Assembly: GCA_900540305.1 (NCBI GenBank)
Contig: UQFL01000020.1
Span: 1 to 29,534 of the forward strand
DNA: 29,534 nt
Direction: 5' to 3'
Source of the DNA: an uncultured Oscillospiraceae bacterium
GTDB lineage: Bacteria > Bacillota > Clostridia > Oscillospirales > Acutalibacteraceae
Positions 1 to 8,298 of the stretch are shown piece by piece (position 1 is the first letter of the stretch; each line of letters opens with the position of its first letter). The position numbers and the translations under genes were made by a program. The notes under the pieces are model-generated. The model saw only the letters and a program-made list of their open reading frames with translations, did no database searches and had not been told where the DNA came from.

Positions 1-1089
<1,089 letters not shown>

Positions 1090-1308
1090 ATTGTATTAAT
1101 ATCAGCTCTCGCTGTACTAACCATCTTAAAAGCTTTCGCTCTTTCGAACACTTTCGTTCGCAATTACTGCGATATCTTTTCGATATCTTTGAGTACTCTT
1201 ACTCTTTGAATCTCGGGTTCCTTTTCTTTCATCGTTGTTCAATTTTCAAGGTCCTTTTTGCTCTCTCTTGAGGTTTCCTTTCTGTTCCCCTCGCCTGAGT
1301 GCTTGATA
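1090..1308 (-). other. 16S rRNA leader (pre-16S spacer)
   Basis: About 220 bases between the rRNA promoter and the mature 16S 5' end, with no supportable gene. Read on the minus strand it contains CTTGAAAATTGAACAACG near 1232-1249, which resembles the boxA-like antitermination and processing segments common in clostridial rRNA leaders. Several T/C-rich repeats (for example TTTCG near 1136-1187 on the plus strand) suggest processing stems, but I did not fold the whole region. Confidence 0.6.
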
Positions 1309-1337
1309 ATAATACCAAAACAAATCGAGAATGTCAA
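1309..1337 (-). promoter_or_regulatory. rRNA operon promoter (sigma-A type)
   Basis: On the minus strand a perfect -35 box TTGACA (1332-1337) is followed after 17 bp by TATTAT (1309-1314). It lies about 220 bp upstream of the 16S 5' end, the usual geometry for a Firmicutes rRNA promoter. An A/T-rich stretch (1345-1375), rich in poly-A runs on the minus strand, sits directly upstream of the -35 and could act as an UP element. Confidence 0.85.
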
Positions 1338-1435
1338 CACTTTTTTTCAAGTTTTTTTAACTTTTCTCACCTTTTTCACACCCTGCCGAGTGTTTCAACA
1401 TATTGATTTTAATACTTATTCCGCACAATTCCACA

Positions 1436-1708
1436 CTATATAATGGGCATGTCCAAAGGCTCCACAATATGTGGGGCTGTGGAATAAGCCTCTCTTGGCA
1501 TATACGGCGATGTTGTATTATAGAAATTCTCTATATCTTTATAATATATTTTATAATCAAAAGCAGAAATTCCCTCATTATCTACACTAAAAAGCACCGC
1601 ATCCTCATCAAAAGCGTAGCTTTTTGTATTATAATAAGCTACGCTTGAGCCTGCGAACAGAATAACAAAGCCTAAAAGCAGAGTTAAAAATACAGGATGC
1701 TTTTTCAT
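1436..1708 (-). CDS. Small exported protein of unknown function (90 aa)
   Basis: I do not recognise this protein. The start ATG at 1708 is preceded by a good ribosome binding site (AAGGAG, about 9 bases upstream). Residues 1-25 look like a signal peptide or membrane anchor: a KKH start, then a hydrophobic stretch LTLLLGFVILFAGSSVA. The remaining 65 residues are polar and rich in Tyr, Phe and Asp (for example FDYKIYYKDIENFYN), with no cysteines or known motif. It follows spoIIP on the same strand by about 60 bp and could be co-transcribed with it. It ends about 100 bp from the rRNA promoter. Function unknown; being a genuine short gene is likely but not certain. Confidence 0.6.
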   Translation of the reverse strand: MKKHPVFLTLLLGFVILFAGSSVAYYNTKSYAFDEDAVLFSVDNEGISAFDYKIYYKDIENFYNTTSPYMPREAYSTAPHIVEPLDMPII

Positions 1709-1769
1709 TTTTACCGCTCCTTGTTTTTAAAAGTCTATTATATATAGTATTTAATCATTATTATAATAA

Positions 1770-2924
1770 TTAGTTTTCGGTGTACTCTTCCAAAAGAAGT
1801 TCGGCAAGCGCATCTGCAAAAAGTCTTCCCGAATAACACGCCTCATCAAGAGTATTTGCATCTGTTCCTATTTCCAGCAGGAAAGAATTTTTAGTTAAGT
1901 CCATATTATATTTGCGTTCTGAAAAAAGAATGGGGCGCATAAGTCCGTCATACATAGTCGCAAGTTTATTTGTAACGGCACAGGAAAAGCGAAGGTTATC
2001 CTCCCAGTTTGGAAAGTTTTCAACGCTGCCGTATTCACAGCCTGAAATAATCATCATTTTTGCTGCTTTTTTATCATTGACCGTTGCGGTAGGTTTTACT
2101 TTTGTTCCGTTCTTGTATGTAATACTGTCTCTGTGAACATCAATAGTAATTTCTATTGACGGATATTTTTCAAGATAATCCTGAACTGATTTTCTTGAAG
2201 AATCGTACGCTTCGTTATATGAGGAATCGTGAATTTCCCTGTCGTGTATTACGCCTATGCCGCGTTCCTCGAGAATTTTACAGATTTCGTCCCCGACCCG
2301 AACCATATTGCGAGATATATCTTTGGTTTTCGAGTTCGAGGACTCTGTATAAAAACCTGCGTCAAGAAGAGTATAGCTTTCTGTTGAATGGCTGTGGTAA
2401 ATCAACACTGTCGGCTGCGAAGCATCGCTGATTTTAAGGTCTGCTTTTTCTTCAAGCAGTTTCTCGATATTGAGCGTATAGAAATCTTCAGGAATTTTAG
2501 ACTGGACCTGAACATTTTCAAAAGTTACTATTGTTCCGCCACCCGTGTAACTTTCTTCGCTTGTTTTGCCTTTTACTTTCTGAGTGTCGATTACTTTCTG
2601 CTCTTCCTCCATAAGCTTTAAAATATCGTCAGGCGTTTGCGTCAAATCAGTATCGCCAGAGCCGTCCTTGGAACCGATGCTGTTCATAACCTGAACGCTC
2701 TCTTCCTGCGAGGTGTTATTATTATTAACCGAAGAAGATGAAAATATTAATGAAACTTGCGCCGCGGCTGATTTTATTTTTTCATAAGGCGAAAGAACGG
2801 ACATTATACCTGAACTGACAGACGCAACGCTATCTTTTGCAAGCGGAGCAGCATTTACAATAATGCCCACGGCAAAAAACACAATTACAACATTTGAAAG
2901 AAAAATCAATATATCACGCTTCAA
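1770..2924 (-). CDS. spoIIP: Stage II sporulation protein P (SpoIIP)
   Basis: SpoIIP is a cell-wall amidase/endopeptidase that works with SpoIID and SpoIIM to degrade septal peptidoglycan during engulfment of the forespore. The protein of about 385 residues has an N-terminal membrane anchor (residues 7-28), a Ser/Asn-rich low-complexity linker (about 65-135), and a C-terminal amidase_3-like domain with the family signature VLIYHSHSTESY (about 175-186) and a later DVHRDS block. The end (LLEIGTDANTLDEA) is also typical. The start is ambiguous: TTG at 2930 abuts GGGTGG, so TTG at 2924 with a 6-base spacing is more plausible. It lies downstream of gpr on the same strand, with about 110 bp of very A/T-rich sequence between them that may hold a forespore or mother-cell promoter; I saw no convincing sigma-E or sigma-G match. 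Confidence 0.95.
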   Translation of the reverse strand: MKRDILIFLSNVVIVFFAVGIIVNAAPLAKDSVASVSSGIMSVLSPYEKIKSAAAQVSLIFSSSSVNNNNTSQEESVQVMNSIGSKDGSGDTDLTQTPDDILKLMEEEQKVIDTQKVKGKTSEESYTGGGTIVTFENVQVQSKIPEDFYTLNIEKLLEEKADLKISDASQPTVLIYHSHSTESYTLLDAGFYTESSNSKTKDISRNMVRVGDEICKILEERGIGVIHDREIHDSSYNEAYDSSRKSVQDYLEKYPSIEITIDVHRDSITYKNGTKVKPTATVNDKKAAKMMIISGCEYGSVENFPNWEDNLRFSCAVTNKLATMYDGLMRPILFSERKYNMDLTKNSFLLEIGTDANTLDEACYSGRLFADALAELLLEEYTEN

Positions 2925-3042
2925 CGCCAACCACCCGATTCCGATAACAATATTGGTATGTTATAATGATTATAATATATAATAAATATTTAAATGTATA
3001 TTACTACATTATAAATACTATGCGGAGGTAATCGAAATAATG

Positions 3043-3867
3043 CTAACCGACAAGCGTATAAAGGTCTCTTTCCGAAATACAGCTTTGCAGGCATACATTT
3101 ATACTCATTCCTATCAGCTTTGCGCCTTGCTCCGTAAGCCTGTCTATTTCACGGGGAGTTACGAACATTGAATCATCCTGCCTGCCCGAAATTACAGCGG
3201 TTGAGACAACGGTGGGTATGCCTATTGAAATAACTGGCACGCCGAGGGTTAATTTTGATATTTCAAAACGATGGTTGCCTACTCCCGACCCCGGCGAAAT
3301 TCCCGTGTTTGAAATCTGAACGGTTGTGCCAAGCCTTTTTGCACTTGAAGCGGCAAGAGCGTCTACGGCAATTATGCAGGACGGATTTATGACATTGCAC
3401 ACGCCTTTTATAATCTCTGCGCTTTCAATTCCCGTTTCGCCGAGAACGCCCGTGCAAATACAGGAAACGGATTTGAGATTTTCAAAGCCCATTTGCTTTT
3501 TTAGTTCATCTGAAATATGGCGTGTTGCAAAAATATAAGAGCCCGTTTTCGGCCCGAGTGCGTCAGCCGTTATATCCATATTACCAAGCCCGACCACAAG
3601 AACATTGTCACATTCAGGCGGGAGCAGATTTTTTAAAATATCGGAAATTTTAGAAAGTCTGCCGTCAAAAATATCTGTATCATTAGTGAATGACGGAACC
3701 TCAACGGTTATATATTCTCCCTGCGGTTTTCCTATCTCACGCTCGCCGTTTTCATTGAGAACACTCACACGAGTAACGCCGTTTTCCTCTTTTACACGAA
3801 CACCGTTGATTTTTGTTTTTTCGCTCTCTTCATAGCATTCCAGAGCCAAATCGGTACGGTTTTGCAT
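3043..3867 (-). CDS. gpr: Germination protease (GPR)
   Basis: GPR is the self-activating aspartic-type protease that cleaves small acid-soluble spore proteins during germination. The protein has the hallmark block VVGLGNMDITADALGPKTG (about residues 90-108), then TGVLGETGIESAEII, VDALAA and the NTGISPGSGVGNHR segment, all in the order seen in the family. The ATG at 3867 (protein MQNRTDLALE) follows GGGGTGA; an in-frame GTG nine bases upstream lies inside that ribosome binding site and is less likely. At 274 aa it is shorter than the roughly 320-370 residues usual for GPR, the shortening being mainly at the ends. It is divergent from rpsT, an arrangement conserved in many Firmicutes. Confidence 0.95.
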   Translation of the reverse strand: MQNRTDLALECYEESEKTKINGVRVKEENGVTRVSVLNENGEREIGKPQGEYITVEVPSFTNDTDIFDGRLSKISDILKNLLPPECDNVLVVGLGNMDITADALGPKTGSYIFATRHISDELKKQMGFENLKSVSCICTGVLGETGIESAEIIKGVCNVINPSCIIAVDALAASSAKRLGTTVQISNTGISPGSGVGNHRFEISKLTLGVPVISIGIPTVVSTAVISGRQDDSMFVTPREIDRLTEQGAKLIGMSINVCLQSCISERDLYTLVG

Positions 3868-3928
3868 AAAAATCACCCCGAATTTTAAACTTTTTCAATA
3901 AAAGTATACCCAAAAAGAAAAAAATACT

Positions 3929-3957
3929 TGCATTTTACTAAAAGTTATGCTACTATA
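3929..3957 (+). promoter_or_regulatory. rpsT promoter
   Basis: TTGCAT (3929-3934), a 17-bp spacer and TACTAT (3952-3957) lie about 60 bp upstream of the rpsT start codon. It lies in the gpr-rpsT intergenic region. Confidence 0.7.
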
Positions 3958-4015
3958 CATAAGCATTAAATTAGTTATTTATATATTTAATCCGTTTTTC
4001 AAAGGAGTGAAAATT

Positions 4016-4273
4016 ATGCCACAGATTAAATCAGCAAAGAAGAGAGTTAAGGTTGAAGCTAAAAAGGCTGCCAACAACAAAGCTGCTAACACTGCTCTTA
4101 AAACAGCTATAAAGAAGGCTAACGCTGCTATCGAAGCTAACGCAAGCGACAAAGAAGCTGTTGTAAAGGCTGCTGTTAAAAAGATCGATAAGGCTGCTGC
4201 TAAAAATCTGCTTCACAAGAATACCGCGGCAAGAAAAAAGAGCAATCTTGTTTCAAAGCTCAACAAAGCGTAA
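4016..4273 (+). CDS. rpsT: 30S ribosomal protein S20
   Basis: S20 is a primary binding protein of the 30S subunit body. The sequence starts MPQIKSAKKRVK and is strongly Lys/Ala-rich with the usual helical repeats and a conserved end (KNLLHKNTAARKKSNL). At 85 aa it has normal length. The ATG at 4016 follows AAAGGAG with proper spacing; the longer frame back to 3947 adds an unrelated hydrophobic stretch and overlaps the promoter, so it is rejected. A terminator hairpin follows immediately, so it is probably monocistronic. Confidence 0.97.
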   Translation: MPQIKSAKKRVKVEAKKAANNKAANTALKTAIKKANAAIEANASDKEAVVKAAVKKIDKAAAKNLLHKNTAARKKSNLVSKLNKA

Positions 4274-4284
4274 GAAAATTTCAG

Positions 4285-4316
4285 CTCCCGTCTTTTGGCG
4301 GGAGTTCATTTTTTAT
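4285..4316 (+). terminator. rpsT terminator
   Basis: CTCCCG (4285-4290) pairs with CGGGAG (4299-4304) around an 8-base loop, followed by a T-rich tail TTCATTTTTT. Confidence 0.85.
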
Positions 4317-4330
4317 TAATGTTTTATTGC

Positions 4331-4359
4331 TTGACTTTGGAAGGTATTGCCTATATAAT
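4331..4359 (+). promoter_or_regulatory. Promoter of the small membrane protein gene
   Basis: TTGACT (4331-4336), a 17-bp spacer and TATAAT (4354-4359), 33 bp before the next start codon. Confidence 0.8.
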
Positions 4360-4392
4360 TATATGTAGTTAATTTATTAGGGGGTTTATATA

Positions 4393-4650
4393 ATGAACTT
4401 AGGTAAAATTCTTAAAGCCATAGGCGCAATCGTTGCTATTGCAGGCGTTATTGCGGCTGTTTATTTTGCTATTCAAAAGCTCACAGACAAAAAAGAGCCT
4501 GAATATTTCAATGATGATGATTTCTTTGAATGCGACAACGACCTTGAAATAATCGAGGTTGAGAGCGAGCCTGCTGCTGAAGAAGAGAAAAAAGAGGAAG
4601 CACCGAAAGCAAAGAAAGCGGCTCCTAAAAAATCTGCAAAGAAAAACTGA
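4393..4650 (+). CDS. Small single-pass membrane protein with acidic then Lys/Ala-rich tail
   Basis: An 85-aa protein of unknown function. AGGGGG precedes the ATG at 4393. Residues about 7-28 form one membrane helix (ILKAIGAIVAIAGVIAAVYFAI). The tail is divided by charge: residues about 38-70 are acidic (EYFNDDDFFECDND, then EESEP-like repeats), and the last 20 are basic and low in complexity (KAKKAAPKKSAKKN), similar in style to histone-H1-like tails. It has its own strong promoter and terminator, so it is an independent transcription unit. A basic tail facing the cytoplasm could touch nucleic acid or ribosomes, but that is inference. Confidence 0.8.
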   Translation: MNLGKILKAIGAIVAIAGVIAAVYFAIQKLTDKKEPEYFNDDDFFECDNDLEIIEVESEPAAEEEKKEEAPKAKKAAPKKSAKKN

Positions 4651-4669
4651 TTTTTATAAAAGCACTTCG

Positions 4670-4700
4670 GCAGAGCAACAATAAAGTTGCTCTGCTTTTT
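4670..4700 (+). terminator. Intrinsic terminator
   Basis: GCAGAGCAAC (4670-4679) pairs perfectly with GTTGCTCTGC (4686-4695), followed by TTTTT. It separates the small membrane protein gene from the phospholipase-like gene. Confidence 0.9.
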
Positions 4701-4728
4701 AAATTTGAAAAGACAAGGAGGATTTTCA

Positions 4729-5589
4729 ATGACTTGCAATTACAGCAGCGGACTTGTTCTTGAGGGCGGCGGAAACCGAGCAATTTTTACAAGCGGTGTA
4801 CTTGATGCGTTTATTGAAAATTCAATAGAGTTTCCTTATGTTATAGGCGTATCCGCAGGTTCGTGCAACGCCGCTTCTTTTATAGGAAAAAATTTCAGGC
4901 GTCAGCACGATATTACCATTAATTACTGCAATGACAAGAGATATATGGGCATGAAAAGCTTTTTCAAGACAGGGCAATATGTTAACCTTGACTGGGATTT
5001 CGGCGAGCTGACATATGACCTTATGCCTCTTGATTATGAAACATACGAAAACAGTAATTCAAAACTTTGCGCAGTAGTTACCAACGCTGAAACGGGAAAG
5101 GCGGAATATATGTATCCGTCAGATTTAAGAGAATACGGTTGCCCTGTTATAAAAGCAAGTTGTGCGCTTCCCGTTGCAACAAAAGGCGTTAAGATCGGCG
5201 ACTCAACTTATTTTGACGGCGGCGTTTCAGATTCCATCCCCCTTAAAAGAGCGTTTGATGACGGCTGTAAAAAAGCTGTTGTTATACTCACTCAGAGCAG
5301 AGATTTTGTTAAGCAGCCTATCAAATATGTTAAAACGGTAAAGCGAATGTTTAGAAAATATCCTGCTCTTGCAAACGCAATTCTTACACGGCATGAAATG
5401 TATAACGCTCAAAAAGAATATGTTTACGAAGAGGAGAAAAAAGGCAACTGCCTTGTTATTCAGCCTGCTGAAGATTTGCACTGCACATCTGTTGAGAAAA
5501 ACGCAACAAAGCTTGAAAGAATTTATCAGCTTGGATACTATGAGGGCAAGCAGAGCATAGAGAAAGTTAAGGCTTTTATTTCAAAATAA
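4729..5589 (+). CDS. Patatin-like phospholipase family protein
   Basis: Patatin-family serine hydrolase with a predicted Ser-Asp dyad, of the bacterial YlbK/RssA-like type. Visible motifs are the oxyanion segment LEGGGNRAIFTSGVLDAF near the N-terminus, the nucleophile elbow GVSAGS, and the catalytic Asp in DGGVSDSIP. All catalytic elements are present, so it should be active on lipid esters, though the substrate cannot be read from the sequence. The ATG at 4729 (MTCNYSSG) follows AAGGAGG; a start 14 codons upstream would overlap the terminator and is rejected. The protein has 286 aa and no signal peptide. The YbaK-like gene follows after only 17 bp, so the two are likely co-transcribed. Confidence 0.92.
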   Translation: MTCNYSSGLVLEGGGNRAIFTSGVLDAFIENSIEFPYVIGVSAGSCNAASFIGKNFRRQHDITINYCNDKRYMGMKSFFKTGQYVNLDWDFGELTYDLMPLDYETYENSNSKLCAVVTNAETGKAEYMYPSDLREYGCPVIKASCALPVATKGVKIGDSTYFDGGVSDSIPLKRAFDDGCKKAVVILTQSRDFVKQPIKYVKTVKRMFRKYPALANAILTRHEMYNAQKEYVYEEEKKGNCLVIQPAEDLHCTSVEKNATKLERIYQLGYYEGKQSIEKVKAFISK

Positions 5590-5606
5590 AAAGAAAAGGC
5601 ATAATT

Positions 5607-6089
5607 ATGGGCAAAAAAGAAGACAAAACAAATGTTATAAGAATACTTGATAAAAACAAAATTGAATACACACAAAGAACATATGACCCTGACCCGACAA
5701 AAAGCGGAGCGGAAATTGCACAGATTTTAGGTGAAAACCCTGACGCTGTTTTCAAAACCCTTGTAACGGTTTCAAAAAGCAAAGAGCATTATGTTTTTAT
5801 GATACCCGTTGAAAAAGAGCTTGATTTGAAAAAGGGCGCAAAGGCGGTTGGCGAAAAAAGCATTGAAATGATACCTCAAAAAGAGCTTTTGCCGCTTACA
5901 GGATATGTTCACGGCGGATGCTCACCCATAGGAATGAAAAAACAGTTCAAAACAACGATTGACGAAAGCGCTTTGAATTTTGAAAAAATTATGTTTTCCG
6001 CAGGGCGAGTAGGCTGTCAGGTGGAAGTGAAATTTGAAGATTTAAAAAAGATTGTCAGAATAAACACGGCGGCAATCACTAAAGATTAA
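5607..6089 (+). CDS. ybaK: YbaK/EbsC-family Cys-tRNA(Pro)/aminoacyl-tRNA deacylase
   Basis: A 160-aa protein of the YbaK/ProX trans-editing fold, which hydrolyses Cys-tRNA(Pro) formed by mischarging. Supporting segments are TLVTVSKSKEHYVFMIPVEKELDLKKGAKA, the conserved Lys-rich helix, and GYVHGGCSPIGMKKQF (the GGxSPxG signature of YbaK). The C-terminal FSAGRVGCQVEVKFEDL is also typical. It follows the phospholipase gene closely and ends before a terminator. The exact tRNA specificity within the family is not certain. Confidence 0.93.
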   Translation: MGKKEDKTNVIRILDKNKIEYTQRTYDPDPTKSGAEIAQILGENPDAVFKTLVTVSKSKEHYVFMIPVEKELDLKKGAKAVGEKSIEMIPQKELLPLTGYVHGGCSPIGMKKQFKTTIDESALNFEKIMFSAGRVGCQVEVKFEDLKKIVRINTAAITKD

Positions 6090-6127
6090 ATTTCACTTTA
6101 CTCAATCATCTCAAATAATACTGTATA

Positions 6128-6158
6128 AACAGGCTGCCAGAAGGCGGTCTGTTTTTTT
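6128..6158 (+). terminator. Terminator after the ybaK-like gene
   Basis: AACAGGCTGCC (6128-6138) pairs with GGCGGTCTGTT (6143-6153) with G-T wobbles around an AGAA loop, followed by a run of seven T. Confidence 0.85.
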
Positions 6159-6181
6159 GTTCACAATTTGTTATTAAACTA

Positions 6182-6210
6182 TTGTGGGAGATAAAATTAT
6201 TTGATATAAT
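6182..6210 (+). promoter_or_regulatory. Promoter of the sodium-dependent transporter gene
   Basis: TATAAT (6205-6210) with a weaker -35 TTGTGG (6182-6187) at 17 bp, about 40 bp before the start codon. Confidence 0.6.
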
Positions 6211-6251
6211 ATTTTTACATCGCCGCAACAGCGGCTATAAGGAGTATTAGT

Positions 6252-7739
6252 ATGAAAAGAGAACATTTCGGTTCAAGGCTCGGCTTCATCCTTGTTTCCG
6301 CAGGATGCGCAATCGGGCTTGGGAATGTGTGGAAATTCCCGTACATGTGCGGAAAATACGGCGGCGCCGCTTTCATTCTTATTTATCTTGCTTTTCTTCT
6401 TATTATGGGTCTTCCAATTATCATCTGCGAATTTGCAGTGGGCAGAGGAAGCAAAAAAAGCGTTGCTAAAAGTTTCAGCGTTCTTTCCTCGGGTAAAGGA
6501 TGGAACAAAATAAGATGGATAGGCATTGTGGGCAGTTATATGCTTATGATGTTTTACACAATGGTTGCCGGCTGGCTTCTTTACTATTGCTTTAAAATGG
6601 TTAAGGGCGATTTTGCAGGAGTGACCACGGCGCAGGTTGACACGGCTTATTCGTCAATGCTCGGCAACCCCGGTATTATGACGATTTGGACAATAGTTGT
6701 TATCGTCCTGGGTTTCCTTGTATGCCTTATTGGACTTCAAAAAGGCGTTGAGAAAATCACCAAGGTTATGATGACCTGCCTGCTTATAATTATGATTGCG
6801 CTTGCAATTAACTCTGTTACTCTTACAGGCGCAGAAGAGGGTATTCGCTTTTATCTTGTTCCCGATTTTGCGAAAATTAAAGAAATCGGGCTTGGAAATG
6901 TTATTTTCGGCGCAATGAGCCAGGCATTTTTCACTCTTTCAATCGGTATAGGCTGTATGGCAATTTTCGGCAGCTATCTCAAGAAAGAGCGTTCACTTAC
7001 AGGCGAGGCAATCTCCATTCTTGTTCTTGACACATTCGTTGCACTCACCGCAGGATTTATTATCATCCCTGCCTGCTTTGCATACGGCATTGAGCCTGAC
7101 GCAGGCCCCGGACTTATATTCCAGACACTTCCCAATGTTTTCTCACAGATGAAGGGCGGCACAATTTGGGGTGCGCTTTTCTTCCTGTTTTTGTTCTTTG
7201 CGGCATTTTCAACTGTTGTTGCAGTATTCGAAAACATTATTTCTTTTGCAATAGAAACACTCGGTTTCAGCAGAAAAAAGAGCATTTTGATGAACTTTGT
7301 GATAATCACAGTTTTGAGCCTGCCCGCAGTTTTAGGCTTCAATGTGCTTTCATCTTTCAACCCCCTCGGCGAGGGCACGGTAATTATGGACCTTGAAGAT
7401 TTCATCGTTTCAAACAACCTGCTTCCACTCGGTTCGCTTGCGTATGTACTTTTCTGCGTAAGGAAAAACGGCTGGGGCTGGGACAATTTCATTGCAGAGG
7501 CAAATGCCGGCAAGGGCATAAAATTCCCTGCAAAAATCAAGCCGTATATGGCTTTCGTTCTCCCTGCAGTTGTTATCGTAATTTACCTCAAGGGTTATTA
7601 TGATTACTTTGCACCTCAGGGCACAAAGGTTTTGGCTATCTGGATGTGCGTTGCAGTTCTCTTCCTTGTATTCATATTCACATCCGTTTTCTGCAAGCCA
7701 GGAACAAACAAGGAAAGACAGCTTAAAGTAACTGAATAA
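6252..7739 (+). CDS. Sodium-dependent transporter, neurotransmitter:sodium symporter (NSS/SNF) family
   Basis: NSS family importer with the LeuT fold, expected to take up an amino acid or related amine with Na+. The N-terminus GSRLGFILVSAGCAIGLGNVWKFPYMCGKYGGAAF is the family signature: the unwound TM1 with the GLGNVWKFP motif binds substrate and sodium. About 11-12 membrane helices are visible over 495 aa, as usual for bacterial members. TM6-like FGAMSQAFFTLSIGIGCMAIFGSY is present. AAGGAG precedes the ATG. It stands alone between its own promoter and a terminator, so neighbours give no substrate clue. Confidence 0.95.
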   Translation: MKREHFGSRLGFILVSAGCAIGLGNVWKFPYMCGKYGGAAFILIYLAFLLIMGLPIIICEFAVGRGSKKSVAKSFSVLSSGKGWNKIRWIGIVGSYMLMMFYTMVAGWLLYYCFKMVKGDFAGVTTAQVDTAYSSMLGNPGIMTIWTIVVIVLGFLVCLIGLQKGVEKITKVMMTCLLIIMIALAINSVTLTGAEEGIRFYLVPDFAKIKEIGLGNVIFGAMSQAFFTLSIGIGCMAIFGSYLKKERSLTGEAISILVLDTFVALTAGFIIIPACFAYGIEPDAGPGLIFQTLPNVFSQMKGGTIWGALFFLFLFFAAFSTVVAVFENIISFAIETLGFSRKKSILMNFVIITVLSLPAVLGFNVLSSFNPLGEGTVIMDLEDFIVSNNLLPLGSLAYVLFCVRKNGWGWDNFIAEANAGKGIKFPAKIKPYMAFVLPAVVIVIYLKGYYDYFAPQGTKVLAIWMCVAVLFLVFIFTSVFCKPGTNKERQLKVTE

Positions 7740-7756
7740 AAAAACATTCAATAATT

Positions 7757-7785
7757 AAAGGCGAGGTTTTTGACCTCGCCTTTTT
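7757..7785. terminator. Bidirectional terminator between transporter and trmL
   Basis: AAAGGCGAGGT (7757-7767) pairs perfectly with ACCTCGCCTTT (7773-7783), followed by T on the plus strand and, on the minus strand, a TTTAATTATT tail. It lies between two convergent genes. Confidence 0.88.
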
Positions 7786-7797
7786 ATTATAAATTAT

Positions 7798-8298
7798 TTA
7801 CCATTCAAGATTATGAAGCTTGCCTTTAAGCGAAAGTTCGGGATAATCCCACTGCCTGAGCACTTCATATACGCCCACGGCAACGCTGTTTGAAAGATTC
7901 AAACTTCTGATTATGCCCCTCATAGGCAGGCGCACACATCTGTCGTGGTTTGCCTTTAAAAGCTCTTCGGGCAAACCTTTTGTTTCTTTACCGAACACGA
8001 GAAAGCAATCGTTCGGATAAGTCATATCGCTGTGCGTCTGTTCCGCCTTAGTTGAGAAATAGAAAAATTCAGCGCCCTTGTTGCGCTCAAAAAAATCGTT
8101 TATATCATCATAATATGTAATATCAAGCTTATCCCAATAATCAAGCCCTGCACGGCGCACCCTTTTTTCGGTAATCTGAAAACCCATAGGGCCTACAAGG
8201 TGAAGCCTTGCCCCCGTTGCGGCGCAGGTGCGGGCAATATTTCCCGTATTCTGCGGAATTTCAGGCTCGATAAGAGCCACATTAAGCGAGTGTTCCAT
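7798..8298 (-). CDS. trmL: tRNA (cytidine(34)-2'-O)-methyltransferase
   Basis: TrmL is a SPOUT-class enzyme that adds a 2'-O-methyl group to position 34 of leucine tRNAs. The 166-aa protein has SPOUT motif 1 (PEIPQNTGNIARTCAATG), motif 2 (FLVFGKETKGLPEELL) and motif 3 (IRSLNLSNSVAVGVYEVLRQ), in the compact form without an extra RNA-binding domain that defines TrmL. It overlaps the end of nagA by 17 bp and is the last gene of the dusB-nagA-trmL operon, two of whose three genes modify tRNA. Confidence 0.96.
   Translation of the reverse strand: MEHSLNVALIEPEIPQNTGNIARTCAATGARLHLVGPMGFQITEKRVRRAGLDYWDKLDITYYDDINDFFERNKGAEFFYFSTKAEQTHSDMTYPNDCFLVFGKETKGLPEELLKANHDRCVRLPMRGIIRSLNLSNSVAVGVYEVLRQWDYPELSLKGKLHNLEW

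Noticed and set aside
3874..3876. In-frame GTG as gpr start
   Set aside because: It falls inside the likely ribosome binding site GGGGTGA, so ATG 3867 is preferred.
3947..4015. N-terminal extension of S20
   Set aside because: S20 starts MPQIKSAKKR at 4016 after AAAGGAG; the extension overlaps the promoter.
6974..7540. 188-aa open frame on the minus strand
   Set aside because: It is antisense to the transporter gene, has no ribosome binding site and shows no family motif.
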